The notes below the pieces were generated by a model, which had not been told where the DNA came from, ran no database searches, and worked only from the letters and a program-made list of their open reading frames with translations. Positions 18,756-27,317 of a stretch of 41,850 bases of DNA are shown here, in pieces; position 1 is the first letter of the stretch; each line of letters opens with the position of its first letter. The position numbers were made by a program, and so were the translations under genes. Source of the DNA: Nocardioides sp. SYSU D00038 (GTDB taxonomy: Bacteria; Actinomycetota; Actinomycetes; Propionibacteriales; Nocardioidaceae); the NCBI RefSeq assembly GCF_016924665.1, contig NZ_JAFFJT010000013.1:1-41850 (forward strand). Direction: 5' to 3'.

Positions 18756-19516
18756 TCCCACCGGAACGTCCTCGCGGTCAGGGCGGCGCCGACGACGGCC
18801 CAGCCGGCCAGCACCAGCAGGTGGGTCCAGCCGACGGTCCCGTCGACCAGGGCGTCGCGCATCGCCTCGCCCAGCGCGCCCGAGGGCAGCCACCGGACCA
18901 GGTCGCCGAACCCGCCGTACGCCGAGGCCGGCAGCACCACGGCACCGCCGGCGAGCAGCAGGAGGTAGACGAGGTTGGCCACCGCGAGGGTGGCCTCTGC
19001 GCGGAGCACGCCGGCGACGAGCAGCCCGAGCGAGGAGAACGCCGCGGTGCCGAGCACGACGGCCAGCAGCGCGCCCGCCCAGCCGCCGGCAGGGTCCCAG
19101 CCGAGGGCCAGCCCGACGCCGACCACCACGACCACCTGGAGCGTCTCGACCAGCACCAGCGCACCCACCTTGCCGGCGAGCAGCCCGGTGCGCGGCAGCG
19201 GGGAGGCACCCAGCCACTTGATGACGCCGTAGCGGCGCTCGAAGCCGGTCGCGATCGCCAGCGACGTGAACGCCGTCGACATCACCGCCAGCGCCAGCAC
19301 GCCCGGGACGAACACGTCGACGACCGGGTGGTCGTAGTCGAGGCCGAGCCGGTCGGCGCCGCGCACGCCCCCGACCAGCACGATGACCGGGATGACGACC
19401 GCGATGAGCAGCTGCTCGCCGTTGCGCAGCATCAGCCGCGCCTCCATGCCGGCGTGGGCCAGCACCTGGCGGGGCAGCGGCGCCGCGGCGGGACGGGGGG
19501 AGAGGTCGAGGGTCAC
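18752..19516 (-). CDS. ABC-2 type transporter permease
   Basis: 254 aa with about six hydrophobic segments; a cytoplasmic N terminus ends in MEARLMLRNGEQLL, typical of ABC-2 permeases. It pairs with the ATPase encoded immediately upstream (GTGA overlap at 19513-19516) and presumably forms a 2+2 exporter. The family-like segment ERRYGVIKWLGASPLPR lies in the first cytoplasmic loop. The substrate is unknown. Its fixed linkage to ctaA and to the suf locus in actinobacteria suggests a role around heme or cytochrome biogenesis, but that is inference from position only. Confidence 0.88.
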   Translation of the reverse strand: MTLDLSPRPAAAPLPRQVLAHAGMEARLMLRNGEQLLIAVVIPVIVLVGGVRGADRLGLDYDHPVVDVFVPGVLALAVMSTAFTSLAIATGFERRYGVIKWLGASPLPRTGLLAGKVGALVLVETLQVVVVVGVGLALGWDPAGGWAGALLAVVLGTAAFSSLGLLVAGVLRAEATLAVANLVYLLLLAGGAVVLPASAYGGFGDLVRWLPSGALGEAMRDALVDGTVGWTHLLVLAGWAVVGAALTARTFRWE

Positions 19517-20454
19517 GGCACGAGCTCCCGGCCGGTGAGGGTGAGGAAGACGTCCTCGAGAGTGCGCCGGCCCAGGGAGAGCGACTCCGGGACCACGTCG
19601 TTGTGCTCGCACCAGCGCGAGACCCGGGCCAGCGTGGACGCGTCGGCCGGGCCGGTGACGACCAGGCTGAGCTCGTCGAGCAGGGTGACCTCGGTGCCGT
19701 CGCCCAGCGCCGCGCGCAGCGACTCGGGCGCCCCCGGCGGGAACGGCCGGGTCACCACGACCCGGATCGTCGAGACGCTGCCGCCGCGGGTCAGCTCCAG
19801 GGGCGAGCCCGAGGCGAGCAGCCGGCCGTGGTCGATCACGTGCACGTGGTCGGCGAGGCGCTCGGCCTCCTCCATGTAGTGCGTGGTGAGCACGACGGTG
19901 GCCCCGTCGGTGCGCAGCTGCTCGAGCAGCTCCCAGGTGGTGCGCCGGATCGCCGGGTCGAGCCCGGCGGTCGGCTCGTCGACGAAGACCAGCTCGGGCC
20001 GGCCCACCAGGGCCATCGCCAGCCCCAGCCGCTGCTGCTGACCGCCGGAGAGGCGCCGGTAGGGCGTGCGCCCGCAGTCGCCCAGGCCCAGCCGGTCGCC
20101 GAGCTCGTCGACGTCAAGGGGGTGGGCGTGTAGGGAGGCGACGTGGCGCAGCATCTCCATCGCACGCACGCCGCTCCAGGCCTGCCCGCCCTGAAGCATC
20201 ACGCCGATCCGGGGGAGCAGCGCCTGCCGCTCCCGCACCGGGTCCAGGCCCAGCACCCGCACCGAGCCGGCCTGGGGGCGACGGTAGCCCTCGCAGGTCT
20301 CCAGCAGCGTCGTCTTGCCGGCGCCGTTGGGGCCGAGCACCGCGGTGATGGTGTGCCGGGCGACCGCGAGGGAGAGGCCGTCGAGGGCGGTGCGCTCGCC
20401 GTACCGCATCACCAGCCCCTCCACCGCCAACGCGGTCGGGGACGGCTCGGGCAC
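19513..20454 (-). CDS. ABC transporter ATP-binding protein
   Basis: 313 aa. Walker A is GPNGAGKTT near residues 40-48, the Q-loop region is GVMLQGG, the signature is [12 protein letters not shown], Walker B is [13 protein letters not shown], and the H-loop is [14 protein letters not shown]-terminal extension of about 90 residues ends with [13 protein letters not shown], the usual DrrA/CcmA-like tail. The GTG start at 20454 sits 6 nt from a TAGACT -10, so the message appears leaderless. It is the first gene of the ATPase-permease-ctaA operon and divergent from sufR. Confidence 0.92.
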   Translation of the reverse strand: MPEPSPTALAVEGLVMRYGERTALDGLSLAVARHTITAVLGPNGAGKTTLLETCEGYRRPQAGSVRVLGLDPVRERQALLPRIGVMLQGGQAWSGVRAMEMLRHVASLHAHPLDVDELGDRLGLGDCGRTPYRRLSGGQQQRLGLAMALVGRPELVFVDEPTAGLDPAIRRTTWELLEQLRTDGATVVLTTHYMEEAERLADHVHVIDHGRLLASGSPLELTRGGSVSTIRVVVTRPFPPGAPESLRAALGDGTEVTLLDELSLVVTGPADASTLARVSRWCEHNDVVPESLSLGRRTLEDVFLTLTGRELVP

Positions 20455-20460
20455 CGCCTC

Positions 20461-20466
20461 AGTCTA
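20461..20466 (-). promoter_or_regulatory. Leaderless promoter -10 of ABC-ctaA operon
   Basis: On the minus strand TAGACT (20466 to 20461) is followed by 6 nt and then the GTG at 20454. It fits a leaderless transcript. Confidence 0.6.
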
Positions 20467-20546
20467 GGGTCGGGGGGACGGCGGCCGGCCGAGGGGTTGG
20501 CGCCGCGACGACGGCGTACCGGCGCAGGCCTGGTAAGGGCCACCTC

Positions 20547-20564
20547 AGTAAGGCTGGGCTTACT
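20547..20564. promoter_or_regulatory. Perfect inverted repeat upstream of sufR (candidate operator 1)
   Basis: AGTAAG (20547-20552), 6-nt spacer, CTTACT (20559-20564). The right edge touches a candidate -35 TTGAAG (20564-20569) for sufR. A direct copy of GTAAGG also occurs at 20533-20538. The left half with spacer (GTAAGGCT) loosely recalls the DtxR/IdeR iron-box half TTAGGCT, so iron-dependent control is possible but unproven. Confidence 0.5.
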
Positions 20565-20574
20565 TGAAGCCGTC

Positions 20575-20603
20575 ACACCAATATCGGCACACTGGTGTTG
20601 TGG
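20575..20603. promoter_or_regulatory. Inverted repeats over the sufR -10 and start (candidate operator 2)
   Basis: ACACCA (20575-20580) and TGGTGT (20593-20598) form a perfect 6-bp inverted repeat around the candidate -10 CACACT (20588-20593). Overlapping it, ACACT (20589-20593), 5 nt and TGTGG (20599-20603) closely resembles the ACACT-N5-TGTGA site I recall for mycobacterial SufR. The element covers the -10 and the GTG start (20600), well placed for SufR autorepression. Confidence 0.55.
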
Positions 20604-21325
20604 AATTCATCGAGGGCGTCGCGAGCAGCGACGACGGACCCACGCGACAGCGCGTCGCGCGGGCCATCCTCGTCAACGGGCCCTCCACCGCGGCGGCTCT
20701 CGCCGAGCGCCTGGCGCTGACCCCGGCCGCCGTCCGGCGCCACCTCGACCAGCTGGTCGAGGAGGGTGCCGTCGTGGCCCGCGAGCCGCGCAGCCGCGGT
20801 GCGCGCGGTCGCGGCCGGCCGGCCAAGGAGTTCGCGCTCACCGAGCACGGCCGCGAGGGCTTCGAGCAGCAGTACGACGACCTCGCCGTGCAGGCGCTGC
20901 GGTTCCTGGCCGAGACCGGGGGCGAGGCCGCGGTGCGGGAATTCGCGAACCGTCGGGTGGCGTTCATCGAGGAGAGGTTCGGGATGGTCCTCGCGGAGCA
21001 CCCCGACCTCAGCCCCGCCGAGGTCCTGGCCCGCGTCTTCACCGACGAGGGCTACGCGGCCGGGGTGCGCGACCTGCTCCCGATCAACGGGCAGCACGTG
21101 GGGGAGCAGCTGTGCCAGCAGCACTGCCCGGTCTCCCACGTGGCCCACGAGTTCCCCCAGCTGTGCGAGGCCGAGACCGAGGCCATCGGTCGCGTCCTCG
21201 GCCGCCACGTGCAGCGGCTGGCCACCATCGCCCACGGCGACGGGGTCTGCACGACGTGCATCCCCAGCATTCCCGGCTCACCCGAGACCAGCACCACCAA
21301 CGAGAAGGAGCGGGTCACCACATGA
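20600..21325 (+). CDS. sufR: SUF operon transcriptional repressor SufR
   Basis: 241-aa winged-helix regulator that in characterised relatives binds an Fe-S cluster and represses the suf operon when Fe-S supply is adequate. The N-terminal HTH (about residues 15-65: [20 protein letters not shown], then [13 protein letters not shown]) is followed by a basic wing with [10 protein letters not shown]. The C-terminal half carries C172, C176 and C189 in an LCQQHC...QLC arrangement, as expected for cluster ligation, plus an unusual extra CTTC pair (C217, C220). The GTG at 20600 is chosen for the leaderless spacing (6 nt after CACACT) and because upstream residues are not family-like. Its stop overlaps sufB ATG by 4 bp. 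Confidence 0.92.
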   Translation: MEFIEGVASSDDGPTRQRVARAILVNGPSTAAALAERLALTPAAVRRHLDQLVEEGAVVAREPRSRGARGRGRPAKEFALTEHGREGFEQQYDDLAVQALRFLAETGGEAAVREFANRRVAFIEERFGMVLAEHPDLSPAEVLARVFTDEGYAAGVRDLLPINGQHVGEQLCQQHCPVSHVAHEFPQLCEAETEAIGRVLGRHVQRLATIAHGDGVCTTCIPSIPGSPETSTTNEKERVTT

Positions 21326-22740
21326 CCTCGATCGAAGAGCTCAACCCCGAGCTGCAGGGCATCGGTCGCTACGACTTCGGCTGGAGCGACCCCGACGTCG
21401 CCGGAGCGACGGCCCAGCGCGGGCTCGACGAGGCCGTGGTGCGCGACATCTCGGCGAAGAAGAACGAGCCGCAGTGGATGCTCGACCTCCGCCTCAAGGG
21501 CCTCAAGCTGTTCCACCGCAAGCCGATGCCGACCTGGGGCTCCGACCTCGGCGGCATCGACTTCGACAACATCAAGTACTTCGTGCGCTCCTCGGAGAAG
21601 CAGGCCACCTCCTGGGAGGAGCTGCCCGAGGACATCAAGAACACCTACGACAAGCTCGGCATCCCCGAGGCGGAGAAGCAGCGCCTGGTCGCCGGCGTCG
21701 CCGCGCAGTACGAGTCCGAGGTCGTCTACCACTCGATCCGCGAGGACCTCGAGCAGCAGGGCGTGCTCTTCCTCGACACCGACACCGCGCTCAAGGAGCA
21801 CCCCGAGCTCTTCCAGGAGTACTTCGGCACGGTGATCCCGGTCGGCGACAACAAGTTCGCCGCGCTCAACACCTCGGTCTGGTCGGGCGGCTCGTTCATC
21901 TACGTGCCGAAGGGCGTGCACGTCGACATCCCGCTGCAGGCCTACTTCCGGATCAACACCGAGAACATGGGCCAGTTCGAGCGGACGCTGATCATCGTCG
22001 ACGAGGACGCCTACGTGCACTACGTCGAGGGCTGCACGGCGCCGATCTACTCCTCCGACTCGCTGCACTCCGCGGTCGTGGAGATCATCGTCAAGAAGGG
22101 CGGCCGCTGCCGCTACACGACGATCCAGAACTGGTCCAACAACGTCTACAACCTCGTCACCAAGCGCGCGACCTGCGAGGCCGGCGCGACGATGGAGTGG
22201 GTCGACGGCAACATCGGCTCCAAGGTGACGATGAAGTACCCCGCCGTCTACCTCATGGGCGAGCACGCCAAGGGCGAGACGCTCTCGATCGCGTTCGCCG
22301 GCGAGGGCCAGCACCAGGACGCCGGCGCCAAGATGGTGCACGCCGCCCCCCACACGTCGAGCTCGATCCTGAGCAAGTCGGTGGCCCGCGGCGGCGGCCG
22401 GACGTCCTACCGCGGCCTGGTCCAGGTCAACGAGGGCGCCTACGGCTCGAAGTCCAACGTGCTGTGCGACGCGCTGCTGGTCGACCAGATCAGCCGCAGC
22501 GACACCTACCCCTACGTCGACATCCGCGAGGACGACGTCTCGATGGGTCACGAGGCGAGCGTCTCGAAGGTCTCCGACGACCAGCTCTTCTACCTCATGT
22601 CGCGAGGCATGGAGGAGGACGAGGCGATGGCGATGATCGTCCGCGGCTTCGTGGAGCCGATCGCCAAGGAGCTCCCGATGGAGTACGCCCTCGAGCTCAA
22701 CCGCCTGATCGAGCTGCAGATGGAGGGCGCGGTCGGCTGA
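21322..22740 (+). CDS. sufB: Fe-S cluster assembly protein SufB
   Basis: Scaffold subunit of the SufBC2D complex on which Fe-S clusters are built. 472 aa, the normal length. The N-terminal domain opens with [17 protein letters not shown] sequence and includes [16 protein letters not shown]. The beta-helix core contains [41 protein letters not shown] and the C-terminal [22 protein letters not shown]. No intein is present, unlike the M. tuberculosis sufB. The ATG at 21322 is coupled to sufR (ATGA). A 58-bp gap separates it from sufD. Confidence 0.97.
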   Translation: MTSIEELNPELQGIGRYDFGWSDPDVAGATAQRGLDEAVVRDISAKKNEPQWMLDLRLKGLKLFHRKPMPTWGSDLGGIDFDNIKYFVRSSEKQATSWEELPEDIKNTYDKLGIPEAEKQRLVAGVAAQYESEVVYHSIREDLEQQGVLFLDTDTALKEHPELFQEYFGTVIPVGDNKFAALNTSVWSGGSFIYVPKGVHVDIPLQAYFRINTENMGQFERTLIIVDEDAYVHYVEGCTAPIYSSDSLHSAVVEIIVKKGGRCRYTTIQNWSNNVYNLVTKRATCEAGATMEWVDGNIGSKVTMKYPAVYLMGEHAKGETLSIAFAGEGQHQDAGAKMVHAAPHTSSSILSKSVARGGGRTSYRGLVQVNEGAYGSKSNVLCDALLVDQISRSDTYPYVDIREDDVSMGHEASVSKVSDDQLFYLMSRGMEEDEAMAMIVRGFVEPIAKELPMEYALELNRLIELQMEGAVG

Positions 22741-22798
22741 CGCCGGCCCCCGCCCCGAGGAACGACGCAGCACCGACCCACGTAGAGAGAACAGACAA

Positions 22799-23983
22799 GT
22801 GACTGTGACCGACACCGCCCGCGAGAGCGTGGCGGCGAGCCTCGAGCAGGACGGGGTGCAGAGCCACCTCAACCCGCCGCCGTCCTACGACCTCACCGAC
22901 CACCCCGTGCCCACCGGGCGCGAGGAGGTCTGGCGGTTCACCCCGCTCAAGAGGCTGCGCGGCCTCCTCGACGGCGAGCCGTCCGCGGCCTCGCTGCGCT
23001 GGGAGACCGAGCTGCCGGGGGGCGTGACCCTGACCGAAGTCACCGGCGACGAGGCCGTCGGGCTCGGCGAGCTCGGACCCAACGACCGTCCCTCGGCCCT
23101 CGCGGTCGCCCACGCCGGTGGTGCGCGCCTGCTCGACGTGCCGGCCGACCTGGAGCTCGACGAGCCGGTCGTGCTGCACCTGCACGGCGAGTCGGCCGAC
23201 GACCTGGTGTGGGGCCGGCTCGTGGTGCGGATCGGCGCGCACGCCCGCGCGACGGTCGTCATCAACCACACCGGCTCGGCGCGCTACTCCGCGATCACCA
23301 CCGTGCTCGTCGGCGACGGCGCCTCGGTCAACGTGCTCACCCTGCAGGACTGGGACGACGACGCGGTGCACCTGGGCCGCGACGCCATCCGGGTCGGTCG
23401 CGACGCCTCGGTGCGGCACACCGCGATCTCCTTCGGCGGTGACCTGGTGCGGCTGCACGCCAACGTCGAGTACGCCGCCCCGGGCGGCGAGGCCGAGCTG
23501 CTCGGCCTGTACTTCGCCGACGAGGGCCAGCACCTCGAGCACCGGCTCTTCGCCGACCACAACGCGCCGCGCACCCGCAGCAACGTCCTCTACAAGGGCG
23601 CGCTGCAGGGCGAGGGCGCCCACACCGTGTGGATCGGCAACGTGCTGATCCGCAAGGTGGCCGAGGGCATCGAGACCTACGAGGAGAACCGCAACCTGGT
23701 CCTCTCCGACGGCTGCCAGGCCGACTCGGTGCCGAACCTCGAGATCGAGACCGGCGAGATCGAGGGTGCCGGGCACGCCTCGGCCACCGCCCGCTTCGAC
23801 GACGAGCAGCTGTTCTACCTGCGCTCGCGCGGCGTCTCGGAGAAGGAGTCCCGGCGCCTGGTCGTGCACGGGTTCTTCAACGACCTGATCCGCAAGGTCG
23901 GCATCCCCTCGATCGAGGAGCGGCTGCTCGCGACGGTCGAGGCCGAGCTGGCCAAGAACGTGCTCCGGGACGTCGACGCATGA
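22799..23983 (+). CDS. sufD: Fe-S cluster assembly protein SufD
   Basis: 394-aa SufB paralogue that completes the SufBC2D scaffold and is needed for iron entry. The early EEVWRFTPLKRLRGLL segment is a SufD/SufB signature. The C-terminal core contains HNAPRTRSNVLYKGAL, with the conserved His used at the SufB-SufD interface, then DEQLFYLRSRGVSEKESRRLV and the C-terminal helix. GTG at 22799 is chosen; a second in-frame GTG lies 6 nt downstream and cannot be excluded. A purine-rich GAGAGAAC precedes it. It overlaps the Rieske gene by 4 bp. Confidence 0.95.
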   Translation: MTVTDTARESVAASLEQDGVQSHLNPPPSYDLTDHPVPTGREEVWRFTPLKRLRGLLDGEPSAASLRWETELPGGVTLTEVTGDEAVGLGELGPNDRPSALAVAHAGGARLLDVPADLELDEPVVLHLHGESADDLVWGRLVVRIGAHARATVVINHTGSARYSAITTVLVGDGASVNVLTLQDWDDDAVHLGRDAIRVGRDASVRHTAISFGGDLVRLHANVEYAAPGGEAELLGLYFADEGQHLEHRLFADHNAPRTRSNVLYKGALQGEGAHTVWIGNVLIRKVAEGIETYEENRNLVLSDGCQADSVPNLEIETGEIEGAGHASATARFDDEQLFYLRSRGVSEKESRRLVVHGFFNDLIRKVGIPSIEERLLATVEAELAKNVLRDVDA

Positions 23984-24327
23984 CGTTCGTGCGCGCCTGC
24001 CTGGTCGCCGACGTGCCCGCCGACGAGGCGCTCGGCGTCTCGCTCGGCGACCTCGAGGTCGCGGTCGCCCGCGACGGCGAGGAGCTGTTCGCCATCCAGG
24101 ACCTCTGCTCCCACGCGGCGGTCGCGCTGTCGGAGGGCGAGGTCGCCGACTGCACGGTCGAGTGCTGGCTGCACGGCTCGCGCTTCGACCTCCGCACCGG
24201 CAAGCCCACCGGCCTCCCGGCCACCGAACCGGTCGCGACCTTCCCCGTGGAGGTCCGCGACGACGCCGACGGAGCCGCTGTCTACGTCGACACCACCACC
24301 ACCCTGAACGGAGTCACCCCTTCATGA
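23980..24327 (+). CDS. Rieske [2Fe-2S] ferredoxin of the suf operon
   Basis: 115-aa non-heme ferredoxin. It has both Rieske ligand motifs: C43-S-H45 and C62-W-L-H65, in DLCSHAAVALSEGEV and CWLHGSRFDLRTGKP. This is the NirD/dioxygenase-ferredoxin type, soluble and without a membrane anchor. Flanked on both sides by 4-bp overlaps (sufD and sufC), it is translated as part of the Suf machinery. It probably donates electrons or receives an early cluster during assembly. As I recall, Streptomyces suf operons have the same insertion while M. tuberculosis does not. Confidence 0.93.
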   Translation: MTFVRACLVADVPADEALGVSLGDLEVAVARDGEELFAIQDLCSHAAVALSEGEVADCTVECWLHGSRFDLRTGKPTGLPATEPVATFPVEVRDDADGAAVYVDTTTTLNGVTPS

Positions 24328-25091
24328 GCGAGCTCGTCATCCAGGACCTGCAGGTGTCCGTCGACACCGAGGACGGGCCCAAGGAGATCCTCAAGGGCGT
24401 CACGCTGACCATCAAGGACGGCGAGACCCACGCGATCATGGGCCCCAACGGCTCGGGCAAGTCGACCCTGGCCTACTCGGTCGCCGGTCACCCCAAGTAC
24501 ACCGTCACCGGCGGCAGCGTGACCCTCGGCGGCGAGGACGTGCTGGCCATGTCGGTCGACGAGCGCGCCCGCGCCGGCCTGTTCCTCGCGATGCAGTACC
24601 CCGTGGAGGTGCCGGGCGTCTCGGTCGCGAACTTCCTGCGCACCGCCAAGACCGCCATCGACGGCGAGGCCCCGAAGCTGCGTACCTGGGTCAAGGACGT
24701 CAACGGCGTGCTGGGCAACCTGAACCTCGACCCGACCTTCGCCCAGCGCTCGGTCAACGAGGGCTTCTCCGGCGGCGAGAAGAAGCGCCACGAGATCGCG
24801 CAGCTCGAGCTGCTCGACCCGAAGGTCGCGATCCTCGACGAGACCGACTCCGGCCTCGACATCGACGCGCTCAAGATCGTGTCGGAGGGCGTCAACCGGT
24901 TCCGCGCCCAGGAGGGCAAGGGCGTCCTGCTGATCACGCACTACACGCGGATCCTGCGCTACATCCAGCCCGACTACGTCCACGTCTTCGTCGACGGCCG
25001 GGTCGCCGAGCAGGGCGGTCCCGAGCTGGCCGACCAGCTCGAGGCCGAGGGCTACGACAAGTACGTCAAGGCGGCCGCGGCCCGGGCCTGA
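24324..25091 (+). CDS. sufC: Fe-S cluster assembly ATPase SufC
   Basis: 255-aa ABC-type ATPase that drives conformational change of SufB-SufD. Walker A is GPNGSGKST (40-48), the signature is FSGGEKKR (148-155), and Walker B with catalytic Glu is ILDETDSGLD (170-179). The H-loop is LLITHYTRIL. The signature and the DETDSGLD form are specific to SufC rather than to transporters. The ATG at 24324 overlaps the Rieske stop by 4 bp. A 43-bp gap precedes sufS. Confidence 0.97.
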   Translation: MSELVIQDLQVSVDTEDGPKEILKGVTLTIKDGETHAIMGPNGSGKSTLAYSVAGHPKYTVTGGSVTLGGEDVLAMSVDERARAGLFLAMQYPVEVPGVSVANFLRTAKTAIDGEAPKLRTWVKDVNGVLGNLNLDPTFAQRSVNEGFSGGEKKRHEIAQLELLDPKVAILDETDSGLDIDALKIVSEGVNRFRAQEGKGVLLITHYTRILRYIQPDYVHVFVDGRVAEQGGPELADQLEAEGYDKYVKAAAARA

Positions 25092-25134
25092 CGCCCCCGC
25101 CCGACCCGACCCGACCCCACCGCTAGGAGACCGC

Positions 25135-26391
25135 ATGGACGGCCTGCTCCCCGAGCTGGAGGTGGTCCGCAAGGACTTCCCCATCCTCGAGCGCACGCTC
25201 GCCGGTGGCGTACCGCTGGTCTACCTCGACAGCGCGAACACCTCCCAGAAGCCGCAGGTGGTCATCGACACGATGGTCGACCACCTCGAGCGCCACAACG
25301 CCAACATCGCCCGCGCCATGCACCAGCTCGGCGCGGAGTCGACCGAGGCGTTCGAGAACGCCCGGGACACCGTGGCGGCGTTCCTCAACGCGCCGAGCCG
25401 CGACGAGGTGATCTTCACCAAGAACGCCTCCGAGGCGCTCAACCTGGTGGCCAACACCCTCGCCTGGGCGACCGGCGACCTCGCCGTCGGCCCCGGCGAC
25501 GAGGTGGTGATCACCGAGATGGAGCACCACTCCAACATCGTGCCGTGGCAGCTGCTCACCGAGCGCAAGGGCGCGACGCTGCGCTGGTTCGGGCTGACCG
25601 ACGACGGCCACCTCGACCTCACGAACCTCGACGAGCTGGTCAACGAGCGCACCAAGGTCGTCTCGCTGACCTGGGTCTCCAACATGCTCGGAACGGTCAA
25701 CCCGGTGGCCCGGATCGCCGCCCGCGCCCACGAGGTGGGCGCGATCGTGGTGGTCGACGCCTCCCAGGCGGTGCCCCAGCTGCCCGTCGACGTCGCGGCG
25801 AGCGGTGCCGACCTGCTGGCGTTCACCGGCCACAAGTGCGTCGGGCCCACCGGCATCGGGGTGCTCTGGGGGCGGCGCGAGGTGCTCGACCAGCTGCCGC
25901 CGTTCCTGGGGGGCGGCGAGATGATCGAGACCGTCCGGATGGAGGGCTCGACCTACGCCGGCATCCCGCACAAGTTCGAGGCCGGCACCCCGCCGATCGT
26001 GGAGGCCGTCGGCCTCGGTGCCGCGCTGGAGTACCTCGGTCACCTCGGCATGGACGCCGTGCACGCGCACGAGCAGGCGATCACCGCCTACGCCCTGGAG
26101 GGGCTGGCCACCGTGCCCGGCCTGACCGTCCTGGGCCCCACGGTGGCCGCCGAGCGCGGGGGAGCGATCTCGTTCGAGATCGACGGCGTGCACCCCCACG
26201 ACGTCGCCCAGGTGCTCGACTCCCGCGGCGTCGCCGTCCGCGCCGGCCACCACTGCGCCAAGCCGGCGCACGCCCGCTTCGGCGTGCAGAGCTCGACCCG
26301 GATGTCGTCGTACCTCTACACGACGCCGGGCGAGATCGACGCGCTGGTCGAGGCGCTGCACTACACCCGTTCCTACTTCAAGCTGGGGTGA
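25135..26391 (+). CDS. sufS: SufS-type cysteine desulfurase
   Basis: PLP-dependent enzyme that releases sulfur from L-cysteine as a persulfide for Fe-S assembly. 418 aa, group II. The PLP lysine is K234 in TGHKCVGPTG, and the persulfide-forming Cys is C374 in RAGHHCAKP. Cofactor-site residues appear in TEMEHHSNIVPWQ and VDASQAVPQ. The ATG at 25135 has a clear AGGAGA 7 nt upstream, so it can initiate independently of sufC. It partners with SufU, encoded 4 bp after its stop. Confidence 0.97.
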   Translation: MDGLLPELEVVRKDFPILERTLAGGVPLVYLDSANTSQKPQVVIDTMVDHLERHNANIARAMHQLGAESTEAFENARDTVAAFLNAPSRDEVIFTKNASEALNLVANTLAWATGDLAVGPGDEVVITEMEHHSNIVPWQLLTERKGATLRWFGLTDDGHLDLTNLDELVNERTKVVSLTWVSNMLGTVNPVARIAARAHEVGAIVVVDASQAVPQLPVDVAASGADLLAFTGHKCVGPTGIGVLWGRREVLDQLPPFLGGGEMIETVRMEGSTYAGIPHKFEAGTPPIVEAVGLGAALEYLGHLGMDAVHAHEQAITAYALEGLATVPGLTVLGPTVAAERGGAISFEIDGVHPHDVAQVLDSRGVAVRAGHHCAKPAHARFGVQSSTRMSSYLYTTPGEIDALVEALHYTRSYFKLG

Positions 26392-26395
26392 GCGC

Positions 26396-26884
26396 ATGTC
26401 CACCGAGCTCGACGCGCTGTACCAGGAGATCATCCTGGACCACTACAAGAACCCCCACCACCAGGGCCTGCGCGACCCGTTCGAGGCCGAGGTCCACCAC
26501 GTCAACCCGACGTGCGGCGACGAGGTGACCCTGCGGGTCCACCTGGCCGAGAGCGAGGGGACCACCGTCGTCGAGGACGTCTCCTACGACGCGGTGGGCT
26601 GCTCCATCTCCCAGGCCTCGGCCTCGGTGCTCACCGACCTGGTGATCGGCAAGCCCCTCGACGAGGCGCTCGCGGTGCACCAGGAGTTCCTGACCCTGAT
26701 GCAGGGCAAGGGCACCGTCGAGCCGGACGAGGAGGTGCTGGAGGACGGCATCGCGTTCGCCGGCGTCGCCAAGTTCCCGGCCCGCGTCAAGTGCGCCCTC
26801 CTGTCCTGGATGGCGTGGAAGGACGCGACCGCCCGCGCCGGCACCACCGCCGGCACCCCGACCGAGGAGGCCACCCATGGCTGA
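26396..26884 (+). CDS. sufU: SufU zinc-dependent sulfurtransferase
   Basis: 162-aa SufU that accepts sulfur from SufS in Gram-positive bacteria. The three conserved Cys are present: C40 in NPTCGDEV, C69 in DAVGCSIS and C133 in RVKCALLSW, together with D42 for Zn binding. The 18-21-residue insertion between C69 and C133 that separates SufU from IscU is visible as the DEALAVHQEF...GKGTVEP region. A tail of about 20 Ala/Thr-rich residues looks disordered. Its end overlaps the sufT start by 8 bp. Confidence 0.95.
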   Translation: MSTELDALYQEIILDHYKNPHHQGLRDPFEAEVHHVNPTCGDEVTLRVHLAESEGTTVVEDVSYDAVGCSISQASASVLTDLVIGKPLDEALAVHQEFLTLMQGKGTVEPDEEVLEDGIAFAGVAKFPARVKCALLSWMAWKDATARAGTTAGTPTEEATHG

Positions 26885-27275
26885 GACCCACCCCACCGTC
26901 GACCACGGCGACCTGCCCGAGGTCCCCGAGGCCGCAGCCCCCGCGGCGCCGTCGGGCGCCACCGCCACCGCGACCGTCGACGACATCACCGAGGCGATGA
27001 AGGACGTCGTCGACCCCGAGCTGGGCATCAACGTCGTCGACCTCGGCCTGGTCTACGGCGTCCACGTGGACGAGAAGTCCAACGTCGTGCTCGACATGAC
27101 GCTCACCTCGGCGGCCTGCCCGCTCACCGACGTGATCCAGGACCAGACCAACTCCGCGCTCGAGGGCCTGGCCGCCGACGTGGCGATCAACTGGGTCTGG
27201 ATGCCGCCGTGGGGCCCGGACAAGATCACCCCCGACGGCCGCGAGCAGCTGCGGGCGCTCGGCTTCAACGTCTGA
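26877..27275 (+). CDS. sufT: SufT, MIP18/DUF59-family Fe-S maturation factor
   Basis: 132 aa. The first about 30 residues are Pro/Ala-rich and probably disordered. The DUF59 domain follows, with VDPELGINVVDLGLVY (45-60) and TLTSAACPLTDVI carrying the conserved Cys (C81). Members act as auxiliary Fe-S maturation factors under high demand. The ATG at 26877 lies inside the 3' end of sufU. It is the last gene of the suf operon. Confidence 0.94.
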   Translation: MAETHPTVDHGDLPEVPEAAAPAAPSGATATATVDDITEAMKDVVDPELGINVVDLGLVYGVHVDEKSNVVLDMTLTSAACPLTDVIQDQTNSALEGLAADVAINWVWMPPWGPDKITPDGREQLRALGFNV

Positions 27276-27304
27276 GCGCTCGCGCCTCGCTGGTGCCGGT
27301 GGGC

Positions 27305-27310
27305 TAGCGT
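27305..27310 (+). promoter_or_regulatory. Leaderless promoter -10 (TAGCGT) of ASCH gene
   Basis: TAGCGT followed by exactly 7 nt and the ATG at 27318. One of five identical TAGCGT-N7-start arrangements in this window. Confidence 0.7.
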
Positions 27311-27317
27311 CGGGCCC

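Noticed and set aside
20547..20564. AGTAAG/CTTACT as a terminator
   Set aside because: It lies between divergent genes, upstream of both, with a short stem and no T-tract; an operator is more sensible.
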